From Takakia lepidozioides (lineage: Eukaryota; Streptophyta; Takakiopsida; Takakiales; Takakiaceae): DNA of 64,000 nucleotides. The stretch spans positions 40,176,001 to 40,240,000 of the forward strand of contig CM060733.1 of NCBI GenBank assembly GCA_030704615.1, in the 5' to 3' direction. Below, in pieces: positions 1 to 12,074 of this stretch; position 1 is the stretch's first letter, and the number at the start of each line of letters is the position of its first letter. The translations under genes and the position numbers were made by a program. The notes beneath the pieces were generated by a model. That model did not search any database. It was not told the origin of the DNA and saw nothing but the letters and a program-made list of their open reading frames with translations.

Positions 1-358
1 ATCATGACAATTATAGCTAAAATTATAATCAATCAATAATCAGTTTTCTTGCTATAATACTATATTTGTTTAAATAATATTAAAATTGATAAAATAGCTT
101 AAACAGGCTAACCGACATAAATGAAAGATCGACAACTGGACAGTTTACGATGGGACAACATTCATCCATCACCAGGGTTGTTCATCCAGGTGCTCGCACA
201 AGTGTCTTTCCCCAGCACGAGCATCGTCTTTCTCACCCTCCAGCAACCCTCCTGCCATTTCTTCCCTCCCCGCTTCCATCGACTCACTCTCTGGAGCGCT
301 GCTCTTCATCTTTTTGGTTAGACTTTGGTATTCTAGTTTCTGTTGAAGTTTCTTCACA

Positions 359-3027
359 ATGAGAATTAGAAAAGGACGCCTGCCGGGGCTTCCAGTGCTT
401 GCCCCGGTGACTTCTCCGTCCAGAACGATAGATCAGCTCGGTAGTTCTAAGATTGAAGCAACAGGAACCGCGGCCGTAGCGGAAGACATCGTCGCTACCT
501 TCAGTGTGCGTGCGGACACGCAGGACTGCCCTGAAATTGGGAGTTTGAATGGACAGGCATTGCCTGCCACATCTGGCATGGATGCTTATGAGAACCCCAC
601 ACAGGTGGAGAACGGCTCCTTGTTTACCCGTGCTGTTCTAAGGAATGTCAAGGTTGAATGTATGAAATAGGTTGGAGTCACTGCATGCAAGGGATTTTCC
701 TCAACTTGTATTTTCTCTTTTCGCCTATGTGCTGTGATGAGCTGCAGATTTGCATGTCATTTCGTCCAGCTCTCAGAGCTTCTCCGGACCTCGTTCTTCT
801 CCCTCCTAGAATGGCCTAGAATGAATACGTAGATATCATATTAATAGGACGAGATGTTAATATTGAAGGTCCTGATTGCTGTACTGACACACACTGAGCA
901 TACTAGCAACATTTGTCGTTCCTAAAGGTTATTGTTGAGCTTCCGTATCGCTGCCACGCATTCCACTGCGACAAGTGAGTCCTGGTACAGTGCACAGGAG
1001 GACGCAGCTATCATGCACATGATGTACACTTAAAGTTTCTATTTGTTTCTGCCAGGTGGATAAAGAAGGATCCGGACCTACAACGAAGACAAGTCCGGTT
1101 CAGAAAAATGGTTCAAGTAACAGGTACTTATTTCTACTTAAGAACTTCCCGTTTATCAGACGATAGTGCAATTTCAAAACAAGTTTATTTCAAGTTGGGG
1201 AGGTCGGTGTGCGTGCACCATAGGAAAGCTCAACTGGTACAAGTCACTTGTCATAACACGGCTGAGTCCTCAACTTACATGAAAATTTCAACGTTCTTGG
1301 AACTATGTACAGCTGCATGTAAATTTTATGAACAATATTCTGTCCCTGGAGGGATACCATAGCCAGTGACTGCAGCTCCAGGGCATTCTCCCGAACAATC
1401 TCACTCCATCGAATCAGTCGTGCATCAATCAAATGTGTTGACTGCAGGTCGCTAGCTGAGAATCAGTTGCTGGAGGTGACTTCCATGGATCACGGCACAG
1501 GTACATCTTCTTCTTGTAAGATTTTGGGTTCAAACTATGAAGTCAAATAACAGCTCCGGTGTCGTTATTTAGTACTTAAGCGATCTAATCGGACTCTTCA
1601 TCAATCGGCACTCCATGCTAGCCTCATATACAATTGTTGAACACTTGTGTTATTTACTACCACCGAACTCTGAACTCATGTGATTCATGATGCAAACAAG
1701 TCTCTAATTTAGCTCTCTATCGTTCAGCTGGATGTACCTGTCTCAAAGTCCTCGTTACAGACCTCAAGTTATGAGCTCCTTCGAGACTCCATATGGGCCA
1801 GACTATGTTGGTACATATGATTATAAATGGGTGTGCTCTTGAGTATTCATCTTATCGATCGACCCTGTAAGTTGTAGATGTCAAGATTGAGCTCTATACT
1901 CGGACTGGAACTTCACACATGAGACCTACATAAGTGCTGAACATTTTGGCATATGTGTATGCACATGATCTCACTGTAAAAAATGTGCTACTAAAGGTTT
2001 TGGATATACGTTCTCCTGCACAGGCATAAGTAAGAAAATTCTCTCGATGCCATCTGCACTTGAGGAGAAGTTGAAAGTGCCAGCAAAACCCTCCAGGGTG
2101 ATTGTCACTGATGCAGCCAGGAGATTCGACGCCGTTTCTTATACAGGCCCGAAGGATCAATCGATGGCACTGTTACACTCACTTTACTGCATCTTCGGTG
2201 CAGCTGGTAAGAAAGGCCTCACTGCTCGTGAAGCTGTTGCCAGGATTATTGAAGAAGGCATGCCTGGCTTGGCCGATGGAAGTGGAAGACGAAGTGTGCA
2301 GGTCGCTAAGGCAATTCGCAACTGCTCAGATTTTGTACAGGCCGAGGAGCGTGGGAGGTATTTTTTAAGCAAAACAGTCCTCAACTTTCTACGTCGAGCG
2401 AAATTGGAAATCTTTGCAAATTGTCCGGAGCAGCGAAACTTCTCTTATGCTCTAAGTCAAATTGCAAGGCAGAAGGCGCCTCTGCACAGATCCTGTGACC
2501 AGAGCACGTGGCATTCTTCGGCTGATAGAGGTACTTTGGATGACCTCGTTCAAGGCAAGAAGAGGGGCCGGGAGAGTGCTTTTGTAGACGTCAGCAGACA
2601 TGTTGTCAGTGGACCTCATGAGGTTGTGGAGGCTAGCTCCAAGGATAAGCAATACACAGGGGTAGGCTTGCCCATCTTCTCCAAGCCACAGCGAGATAAA
2701 GAAATAACAGATTCTGGTAGAACTCAGTGTACGCGAGATGATGGAAAAGGCTGGAAATGCACACGGCCAGCGGAAGCCCAATTTTCACTATGCGCGCACC
2801 ATCGCTACCTGATTCGTAGGAATGAACTTCGCAGGAAAAGCACGCAGGCCAAGCCAACAAAGCAGCGACCCAGGGCCGAAGTCCCTCTATCTAAGACAGG
2901 AGCTGTCACGGCAGGTTGCGACTCGAAATCTACGGCACAAACTACTACAGCTTCTGTTTTAAGGGCTGCACCACATAAATGTCGCAAGACTGTGAAATCA
3001 AGGTCTTTGCAATCGCTGCTATGTTGA
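359..3027 (+). CDS. WRC-domain nuclear protein with winged-helix-like segment
   Basis: My model is join(359..652, 928..974, 1056..1123, 1456..1500, 2024..3027), 485 residues. Every junction has GT-AG borders and the phases close exactly. The clearest domain is a WRC motif: Cys387, Cys397, Cys408 and His411 give the spacing C-x9-C-x10-C-x2-H, with GKGWKC around the second Cys. In plants this domain occurs in growth-regulating factors and other nuclear proteins and is thought to bind DNA. No QLQ domain is visible, so this is not a classical GRF. Residues about 195-265 (DQSMALLHSLYCIF to GRYFLSKTV) look like a small winged helix of the HARE-HTH kind, which is inference. The N-terminus (MRIRK) is basic and exons 2-3 give HAFHCDKWIKKDPDLQRRQ. 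Expected role: nuclear, DNA- or chromatin-binding regulator. The least certain junction is the acceptor at 1456. The start ATG at 359 is the first in-frame one. Confidence 0.72.
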
Positions 3028-4686
3028 CCTCGGATTGTGTCTGGATTGGAGGCTCGTGCAGAAGAAAGATCGACCTACCCAGATCTCAGAAGATTACATT
3101 GAAAGATGTGCATGTGGTGGTCGAGTTACTTTTGTATGATCATTGATCATGCTGGTCACCAGTTCACCAGCTACAGCTCCAATAATAGCTTATAGGTCCC
3201 CGGACTCCAAGTAAGTTCGGATCTTTGAATTGCAAAGCTATCTCTTTTGAAGCAATCTGGTTGAACACAAACCAGGTCAGTAGGACAGCAGATCATGGAG
3301 GAAGAACCTTCTGCCACAGCTTAAGCGACAAACTTATTTAGAGGTCATTAGAGGATGATCCCATGCTCACCGACTTACACGTATACCGTACTTCAGACGG
3401 GTGGGAGAGGAGACTGGAGTTGATCCAGAGTTGATAGAAGTTTAAGTCATCAGGCTCCCGTTGTCGCACAACGAAGCAAAACATTATTTGGGTGATCAAA
3501 GGTCGGTGAATGGAATTCAGGTGTCACTATTCTCATATGCAAGAGAGTTCCAATTTGGGGACGAGAGTTCTATACAAGAATTTTGGCTTGCGGAGATTTT
3601 GCTTCATCCAGCTGCAGGCAAAACCATCTGACACATACTTCAACTTGAGGATGTAGGCCATGACTCACGGCTTCTACATACTGTTTTAAGAAATGCATGC
3701 ATCAGAGCAAACAGGGTTCATACTACTGAGAATGCACCCCCAGGTAAACTTCCTCTTCTCGATCTCCTCCTCCTCGAGATACGAATCTCCCTTATAAATT
3801 AGTTGAAAGTTAGAACAAACGCTTCCAACTTTTGTCAAGCTCCACTGGTCACAAATGTATATGCATTCGGTAATAGAAGAAGCATAATCTCCGAAGATGA
3901 GTGAACATACCGTGTAAGGCCTTCATGAATTGTGAAGAGCTCAACAGCAGACGAGCAGGCAAGAAACCCTCGTTGCACACGAAGGTAGGTCCATCATTTG
4001 ATGGACTCATCCCTCCATTGCGACTCGTGAGATCTACTTTGATCCATAACTCATTTTAAAATTCAGAACATTATGCACTTCTTCTTTTTTCTTTTTTGTT
4101 TTATTTGAAGGGAACACCTGGGAGCGACAGCTTGCAAATTAGGCAGCACTTGTTATGTCAGCAGAGTCTTTAGGACTAGTAAGTTGTCATCCATGGTAAT
4201 GGTTTTCATCAATTTAGTTGTCGTACAGCCAAGTAGGTGTTACTTGGGAAAGGTAAAACTGGTATGGGCACTCTTGGGTAGGCTCCAAGCCAACAAAAAC
4301 ATTGCAGTAGCATGATAGCATCCCACTGAATTTTATATTTATTCTTTTAAGTGGGGAAATAACTTACTGAGGACTCGCCAGTGACTTATAGTGAGAGGAG
4401 AAAATAACCTCTTTCAAATAAATATAGACCCCTCTCGAAGAGAGCGTAAATTATGGTGTCTCTTCACCACAAGGGCTATGCAGAAGGTGAAATCTTGGCC
4501 ATTGTCATTCTCCTTATGCGCATGAAAGGAGCGCATGAAAGGAGCGGCTACTGCCTTCCAGCTGAAAGGTAGTGGACACTGGACACCTTCATGACACCAC
4601 CAAACGTGGTTTGAACACACAACAATCCAACGTCCGGGTATGTGCTCTACTAAATTAGATCATCTGGTTACATGCATTATGGGTAA
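3028..4686. other. Non-coding stretch up to the scaffold gap
   Basis: I see no coding exon or recognisable repeat here. The first few hundred bases are presumably the 3' UTR and downstream region of the WRC gene. The rest is unassigned intergenic DNA. Confidence 0.5.
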
Positions 4687-5186
4687 NNNNNNNNNNNNNN
4701 NNNNNNNNNNNNNNNNNNNNNNNNNNNNNNNNNNNNNNNNNNNNNNNNNNNNNNNNNNNNNNNNNNNNNNNNNNNNNNNNNNNNNNNNNNNNNNNNNNNN
4801 NNNNNNNNNNNNNNNNNNNNNNNNNNNNNNNNNNNNNNNNNNNNNNNNNNNNNNNNNNNNNNNNNNNNNNNNNNNNNNNNNNNNNNNNNNNNNNNNNNNN
4901 NNNNNNNNNNNNNNNNNNNNNNNNNNNNNNNNNNNNNNNNNNNNNNNNNNNNNNNNNNNNNNNNNNNNNNNNNNNNNNNNNNNNNNNNNNNNNNNNNNNN
5001 NNNNNNNNNNNNNNNNNNNNNNNNNNNNNNNNNNNNNNNNNNNNNNNNNNNNNNNNNNNNNNNNNNNNNNNNNNNNNNNNNNNNNNNNNNNNNNNNNNNN
5101 NNNNNNNNNNNNNNNNNNNNNNNNNNNNNNNNNNNNNNNNNNNNNNNNNNNNNNNNNNNNNNNNNNNNNNNNNNNNNNNNNNNNNN
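4687..5186. other. Assembly gap (500 N)
   Basis: This is a run of exactly 500 N, which suggests a placeholder of arbitrary length. The pol region and second LTR of the minus-strand retrotransposon to its right may be lost in it. Confidence 0.98.
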
Positions 5187-5257
5187 TCCAAGCCTCATCA
5201 TCTTCAGGCACATCACTGCATCTTCATTATCATCATCTTCCTCATCTACTGGAGGTA

Positions 5258-7670
5258 TTATTTAGCTTTGCTTCTGTTACTATCATTCGTACTCACTTCT
5301 GGTACAACACAAGGCCTAACCATGTGAGCTGCCACCACTGGGCCCTCATTCACATGAGCTCTCATCTCATTCTGGTGTCTAATCCAGAATGAACAGGCTG
5401 CCTTGCAATGTCTTGCATGATTACAATAGTAACACAGTTCTTCACCATTGGGTCCTCGCCCTTGGTCTGCTCTTGGATTATTTCTGTAATCCTGATTCCC
5501 TGGCTGGTAATTTCCTTGGTAATTCCCTCTTGGATTACCTCTCCCTTCCATGCCATTGTTATAACCACCAGGCCTACCATAGTGGTCCTGATCACTGTTT
5601 CTTCTTGGTTGGGGCTGCACTTGATGCACCCTTACTTGCCTAGGTTCTCTAGCTGCTGTCCTTTTTTGTAGTAACAATTCTCAGTAGAATGGTTATCCAT
5701 TTTAACAGATAGTACAGTGTTTCTCCTTCATGTGGCATTCAGTGGTGGTATGGCCTTCATTCTGGCACTTTGCACACCAAACACCCTTCCTCCAATGTGT
5801 TCAGCCTCTGTGGCATACTTCTTCAAGATTTCTTCTAATCTTTTCTCATAGTTATCCCTCTTCAACTTCTTCCTCTTCTCTTACTCTTCCTTTTCAGCTC
5901 TTGCTCTTCTTCCTCATCTGACTCATCCTCAGAGTCCTCATCATCCCTTTTCTCTCTCCTGAGCATTCCCAATTGCTCAATTCTGTTCGTTGTTACAAAT
6001 GCCTCCTCCACTGTATTATGGGGTAACATATCCACTTTCTTTGCAACTCCGGTCTTATCCCACTCACAAACCAAGTCTTCTGTAAACCTGTGCTGGTACA
6101 GCAGCCAGCTTTTTCATCATCAATTCCATCTTTTCCATATACTCCTCAACAGTTTCATGCTTCTTTTGCTTAACTGTTGTAAACTTCCATACACTTCATC
6201 CTCAGTTTTACTTGTCCTGAACCTATTTGGAATGTTGTATTCAACAACCATTCCAGGTTAGGAAATGATTATCAGGGAATCTTGCATACATTCACTTGCT
6301 TCTTTATAAGTGAATAAGGAAACAGTCTCATCTTGGCATCATTGCCATTCTCATTGTTCACAATACACATGTGCTCAAATTGGCTAATGTGTACATCAGG
6401 ATCCTTTTTTCCTGAATATATTGGAAAAGGGGTGGTTTTGCCTGTGTTGGTTTGTAACGCCATCTGTGGCCCTACCTTCTGCCCACTGACAGATGTTGGC
6501 CCCCTTGCTGGTGCTAGTCCTTGAGGACTGTTGTATTTGTGGTGGAACTTCCACCAAGTGGTGCCCCTGAGCACTCCCTGCTACTGGCCCCACTATATTC
6601 ACAGTATTCCCAGCTCCAGTTGCACTACTTCCCACACTCCTGTCCCCCCAGAGCCAGATCCAGGCCGCCTGCCCGATCCCCCTGAGCCGACACCTTTATT
6701 GGCATGTGATCCAAGTGCTCCACTTGATCCAGGTCCAACGGGTTGGGATGTCCTGGTTGTAATCTCAACCTCAGCTGTTGGGTCTACTTCTTCATACTCT
6801 TCCGCTTCCAATTTCTTCCTCTGTTTTCATCCTCCAAGTTCTGCCCTTGGTTTCCTCTTCACTCATGTAACTCAACTGAATGGTGTTGGAGAGTCTGAAC
6901 TCTACTTGGCTCTGCCACATCCTCTCCTCCTCCTTCTTCATCTTCCGTTTTAAGAAACTGGAGTTCCTGCTTTTGGTGTTCCATGCCAACTCTTATCAAA
7001 GATTTCTGTCAAATCTTTTATCCAGGGATGTACCTCATATCTTTCACCTCGTGGTTGATCTTCTTCCAGTATCAATTCCCTTAATCTTTCTTGCAAAGAA
7101 AAAGAAGGAGTGGTATCCAACTCTAGTTCTTCCGTTATGGGTGATGTACTTTCTGATCTTATGGTGTGAGAGGTCCAGATGATTCCTTCCCCTATGTCTA
7201 TTCCTCTCTCCCAAAGATATGGATAATTAGCTTTCAGATACTTTCTGTTTTTGCTGAATATCTCTGGAGTCTAGCTTCTCTTTCATCACTCATGTCCCAT
7301 ATCTTTCATTTCTTTAATGTAGCAATAACCAAAACTCTCTTCTGTAGTATCTCTCCTATATGCCTGGTTTCTTTCAAGCTTCAATGCACCCTTGCTATAC
7401 TAGAAGTCTCCGTTACCATATAACCATATGCAAACAAGTTCTGGAAAGCTGTTCTTGGTGTGAGTTTGATCCACAGAATATCCTTTGGAATCCAATTCTT
7501 TACCAGTACAAGCTCTTCATGCATATGAGTATAAGCATTCACCTTTCCTTTCCTCCCAGCCTTCAAACTCTACTCGCTTAATGGATAGCAATGCTATCAC
7601 ATAAACCAGTGTTGGTAACCAACGTGCTCTTCCTCTACACAGGCCACCTTATAAATCTTTATCACCCCTT
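5258..7670 (-). pseudogene. gag: Degraded Gag of a Ty3/Gypsy-like retrotransposon
   Basis: Several minus-strand reading frames, separated by frameshifts, together make a retroviral-type Gag of a plant LTR retrotransposon. Gag packages the element RNA into a cytoplasmic particle. The segment at 6272-6574 holds a capsid-like stretch (FPIYSGKKDPDVHISQFEH and KMRLFPYSL) typical of the retrotransposon gag family. Next comes a charged linker (5862-6074) rich in Glu, Asp, Lys and Arg. The segment at 5258-5677 holds a CCHC zinc knuckle, CYYCNHARHCKAAC (C-x2-C-x4-H-x4-C), after an Arg/Gly/Asn-rich region. The order on the minus strand (leader, capsid, knuckle) is right for Gag and is consistent with the LTR at 7900-8792 being the 5' LTR. 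Frameshifts make it inactive. Protease, reverse transcriptase and integrase of this element are not visible and would lie in or beyond the gap. Confidence 0.75.
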
Positions 7671-7899
7671 CTCCAGACCCCACTCAGGGTCAACATCATG
7701 CACTCTCTAAGAATTTTCTTTACAACCGTCTGGCAATTCCAAGAACCTCTGAAAGAATTGTTTGGACAATCTTTCCTTCTCAGTTTCACAGGGAATTTGA
7801 TTCACATCAAATTCTTTAATTCTCCAAACCACCATGATCCCACCAGATGCCTGTCACATCTGGCTGTTCATGACCCAGTTCCCCAGTATGGTCGCCAAA

Positions 7900-8792
7900 T
7901 GTCGAGTGGCTTGTACTCACCCATCCCTTCGCTATCCGAGGTGGAAACTCCAAGATAGAAGAGTTGGATATCTCTAAGCACTCAGCCCGCTCAGAACAAT
8001 CAGTCATGACCTACAGCTAGTGAATCATGGTTGTGCTTCCTGTTTGAATTTCTTCTTGCCTTCATGTTAACAAATTTCCTTACTATGTATACTGAAGCAT
8101 CAGATTGCTTTAGTATCTATCAGGTTCCATCACTCACCATTCATTCCACAGCTTCACTCAAGTCTCTCTACACAGTGTGATTGTATCGAATAAGTATTAG
8201 ATTAAGATTTATCAGGTATCAGGCCGAAGCCATGGTGTCTCTAATCTGCTCTACAGTGTCACTACAACTTTGCATGTCACAATCGTCTACTGATCATCTC
8301 TCCTCCTTCACCGTGCTCTCCATCCTTACTCCCATTCCTCTCTCCTCCGCGGATCTCCTTCCGTCAATGACCAAAAAATGCTCCCTGTGAAAAAGTCCTC
8401 CTCTTTTCGTTGCCGCTCTCCTTATCCGCCCGCAAGCTGTTCTAACCACCTAACGAACTAACCGTCATCCCTGAAGTAACACGTTCCCTCTGCAGATGTC
8501 GTTCCCTCACACGTCGTTCCCTGTCCAATGATAACTTTCCCATGTACTGTGACAGGCTGTGTCAAGCTGTGCCGAGCTGTGACTAGCTGTGTAAAGCTGT
8601 ATCAGCGTGTGACTGGCTGTGCGAAGCTGTGTCGGGCTATGGTGGGCTGTGTAAAGCTGTGTCGGGCTGTATAACCCCCCTAAAGCCTGCTGCTGCCACC
8701 CCTAAGGCTCCTGTTGGTCTAAGTCTGCGCAAAAATTAAGGGTACCCCACAGAACCCGTAAAAGCGTCTAAGTCCCAAGCTGGCCTCTAACA
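7900..8792 (-). repeat. 5' long terminal repeat of the minus-strand retrotransposon, with primer site
   Basis: Read on the minus strand the repeat begins TGTTAGAGG at 8792 and ends CTCGACA at 7900, the usual TG...CA ends. Two bases inside it (7898 downward) the sequence TGGCGACCATACTGGGG follows. It starts with TGG, as a primer-binding site for a tRNA CCA end should. About 380 bp of this LTR (8410-8792) recur at 30649-31030. It contains a short run of GGCTGTG-like heptamers (about 8565-8690). The outer border is supported by the second copy and by the TG/CA rule. No target-site duplication could be checked, because the other end of the element is missing. Confidence 0.72.
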
Positions 8793-9800
8793 CCACCATG
8801 AAGTAAATAAAGTTTTGGAGGAAGTTCATAAAGGAGTGGCTGGAGGTCATTTTGGAGAAGAGACTACCAGTAAAAAGATACTACTTGCAGGTTATTGGTG
8901 GCCTACTTTTGTTCAAGGATGTACACAAGTATTGTAGAGTTGTTGATGAGTGTCAGAGGCTAGGAACCATTGCAGAGATCTGGGAAGATGGCTGGCTTTG
9001 CATCCTACGATGCCTACTGAACCATTTCAGAATGGGGACTAGACTTTGTTGGACCAATTAACCCACCACCCAAGAATACACAAAACAAGTATATAATCAC
9101 AGCCTCTGATTATACTACAAAGTGGGTGGAAGCTAAAGCTCTGAGGGACAACACAGCTAAGTCCACAGCAAGGTTCCTGTATGAGAACATACTTACACGA
9201 TTTGGCTGTCCCTGGATTTATCAGTGATCAGGGAAGTCACTCTTCATTAACGAGACCATTGAACTCCTTGACTGAAGAGTTCATAATTGTGCATAGGAAG
9301 AGTACAACATATTACCCCAGGGTATGGGTCAGGCAGAGGCTACCAACAAAATACTATGTACTATATTGGCTAAGATAGTCAATGCAACAGAACAGATGGG
9401 ATACAAAGCTGCTGACAGCTTTGTGGTCATACAGGACTTCATATAAGTCACCACTAAGTATACACCATTCCAATTAGTTTATGGTATGGAAGCTTTACTT
9501 CCAGTGGAATTCTTTTACCTACCATGAGAACTGAATTGGGAAGAAGAATGAATTGGAAGATTCAATTAAGGGGGAGCAAACATGAAGATACCATGTGAAG
9601 AAGTACGTCTGATGCAGCTGATAACATGACCAGAATTCAGATGAAGAGGAAGGATCAGTTTGATGAAGGTAAATTAAAGACTTTTAAGACGGGAGATTTG
9701 GTAATGTGTTTGCAAAGAAGGTGAAGATTAAAGCTTCTAAGCTTAATCACCATGGAAAGGACCTTATGTCTACCTAAGATTTATGATATAACACCGCCAT
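8793..9800 (+). pseudogene. Integrase relic of a Ty3/Gypsy-like element
   Basis: Fragments in shifting plus-strand frames spell out the integrase part of a Gypsy polyprotein. There is an HHCC zinc-binding region (HKGVAGGHFG, then DVHKYC and DECQR near 8830-8970). The DD-E core follows: first Asp in DFVGPI (about 9045), second in FISDQG (about 9215), and Glu in the TEEFIIVHRKSTTYYP stretch (about 9265). Next is YGMEALLPVE (about 9480), then a C-terminal DEGKLKTFKTGDLVM segment (about 9660). At least three frameshifts and stops break it. It lies on the opposite strand to the LTR it abuts at 8792. It is therefore not the pol gene of that element, but probably an older element that the LTR element jumped into. 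Confidence 0.75.
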
Positions 9801-11869
9801 GTTACAAACCATTAACAAAGAAATGCTGGGAAGAGTCAATGCCAATAGTTGAAGGGGTACAGTGGTAATCCATGACAAACATTGCAGCACGATTTGCATG
9901 TTGAAATGCAAAAACAGTCACGGGCTTGCGCCATAGTGATACCAGTGGTCTCACATGCAAGAGGACAAATTGGGCCGTCAAAGTACCTACCCGGTACATC
10001 AGCTAAGACTATTTGTGGGCCCATTAATGCATTAAGAGCAAGGGTAACGGAACCCTTTCCGATACAGAAAAGGGGACCTATGCCACAGTGTTGTTCCTAC
10101 TGGACATCCAGATGGGAATGTCCATGGAGGGGGTGGAATTAAGATTTACCTAAGCAGGCAACAACCATCAGGAATAGAATTACATGCAGGTGGTTCCCCC
10201 CTCCAAGAAACAAGACAAGAAATATGAAGTGTATGAGCGAAAGTCGGGTGGCTCCGAATAGCCAGTGTCTCGACGGGAGGGGCAATAAAAGCACTAGCTT
10301 TGTAGCTGTGGCGGATGCAACGGATTACACACTCACTTTACTTCTCACGCAGTGGCGCAAGGACGGACGAATTGAGAATACATTTTCAGCGGCGCTTTGG
10401 TGGGGGAGTATATCGCTCCTTCTCCCTTCTTAGACATAGCATTTGTATGCTTCGCTTCTCCTTAGCTGTGCTGGAGGTGGCGTGTTGGTGGCGATGGCTA
10501 TGTGTTACCTTCCCCAATCGCTCAAGGTTTTTGGCGATTAGGGTTTCTTTTACTTCATATCTCTCTCTTGTCTTCTTGGGTTCGTAGTTGACATCGATAA
10601 CAAGTGTAGGGGTCTGTGATTCACCTGGGGTTCCACAATCCTCACCAACCCATTGGTTTTTGTGGGGGCTTGTGATGGGACTAGGTGAGGATCCCTACCT
10701 ATTTTGAATTCTCTTGAGCTTGCGATAATGATATGTGCAAAAAGACATGCTTCTGCTTGCAGCCCCGATTTCGGCCCGCTTGCTCCCGGTTTGACATGAC
10801 AATGCTTGCTTTTGACTTATCTTTTGCTGCTGCTGATGGAGCACTTTGGCCTGGCAAACCTTGTCTCATGCAGCACTGCATGTGAATCCTACCTGGTCTT
10901 GATTCTTTGACAGCTTTGCCTGTGGATTTTTAGACTTGGTTCCCCTTCTTTTTGCCTTAACAGAGGATTGATGGTGTAAGGGACAAGTCATAAATGGTTG
11001 TTTTGAGCCCTGAGTTTTGTTAAAGAAGACAGCTTGATAAGGCAGTGACAGGCCGTTTGAGACCTGGTTTTGTTTGTGGAATGGACCATAGTGAGGTTCC
11101 TATTGTCAAAACATGGCATTAGTCTCCTGTGATACAATGCAGTAAGCTCTAAAGGACTCTGGCCAATGATTATTTCTCTATTTTGCCATTGGAACAGCCA
11201 CCTGCATTGTTTGATTTATCTGGCCAAGTGGGCTGGTCGTGACACCGAAGTGTATGTGTGTCCAGATCTAGATGTTGTGACAGGACAGACCTTTCTTCCA
11301 TGCAAGAGTCCTATGTGCACATGTCTTGAATATATACAATGACAGACTGTTCTTACATACCCAGAAGGCTTTGCAAGATGCATGCTTTGGGGTGCTTACA
11401 TTTGGCCAAATGTGAAGCTGTAATATGGCTTACCTGCCCCCAAGAAGTGTACTTGGTGGCAGGCCTGAGTGTATTAATTGCAGACTGATCCTTCTGCTCC
11501 AGTGTGAACACTCACTGAATGTGTTGGCAAGGCAGACTATTCTTACCTACTTTGCATAATGCTTGTCTGGATCACCTCAACGTACTTGTGTGTGCATATC
11601 TTGGATCTGTAATGTGGCAAGATACTCTCTATATGCCCCATGATATATTGCATGTGCATATCTTATGGATAACTATGGATGATGTAATCTGAGGATGCAA
11701 TCTGACTTATATTGTGCGTAAGGGTCACTTGGGTACATGACAGGAATCTGATTATGAACATACCCCGCCCTCCACCCTGTTTATCATGAATGAATGGTGG
11801 CGTCACTTGGTGTGTTATGACAAGACTGAAATGGTAGATGGTGCCCTGTCATGGGGCTGTTTAATGTCT
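9801..11869. other. Non-coding stretch
   Basis: I see no supportable gene. At 10530-10560 there is a TTAGGGTTT telo-box-like motif beside pyrimidine-rich sequence, which could be a promoter remnant, but no matching ORF follows. The rest looks like unstructured intergenic DNA. Confidence 0.45.
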
Positions 11870-12074
11870 TTAATTGACAATTACCCTAGCTGGTCTTGTC
11901 CATGTCTTGACATGACATGATATCTTCCCACTCTCGTCCTCTCTCTTATTAACTTTTTCTACCCCCTCTTTCCCTCTGTGGTTTTTTTTTTTTTTTTTGT
12001 GAGCAGCACGAAAGAGAGGGAGATAAATTCTTGTCGAGACATGGACAAGACCAAACAAGGTCTTTGTCAATTTT
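11870..12074. mobile_element. MITE-like inverted-repeat hairpin, about 205 bp
   Basis: TGGTCTTGTCCATGTCT at 11891-11907 is matched exactly in reverse complement at 12037-12053. Outside these arms AATTGACAA (11872-11880) pairs with TTGTCAATT (12064-12072), giving imperfect terminal inverted repeats of about 38 bp. The loop is pyrimidine-rich and ends in a run of T. There is no ORF. The size and shape fit a small non-autonomous DNA transposon or a hairpin RNA locus. No target-site duplication was identified. Confidence 0.5.

Noticed and set aside
4640-5392. ORFs across the N run
   Set aside because: They consist mostly of unknown bases and have no coding evidence.
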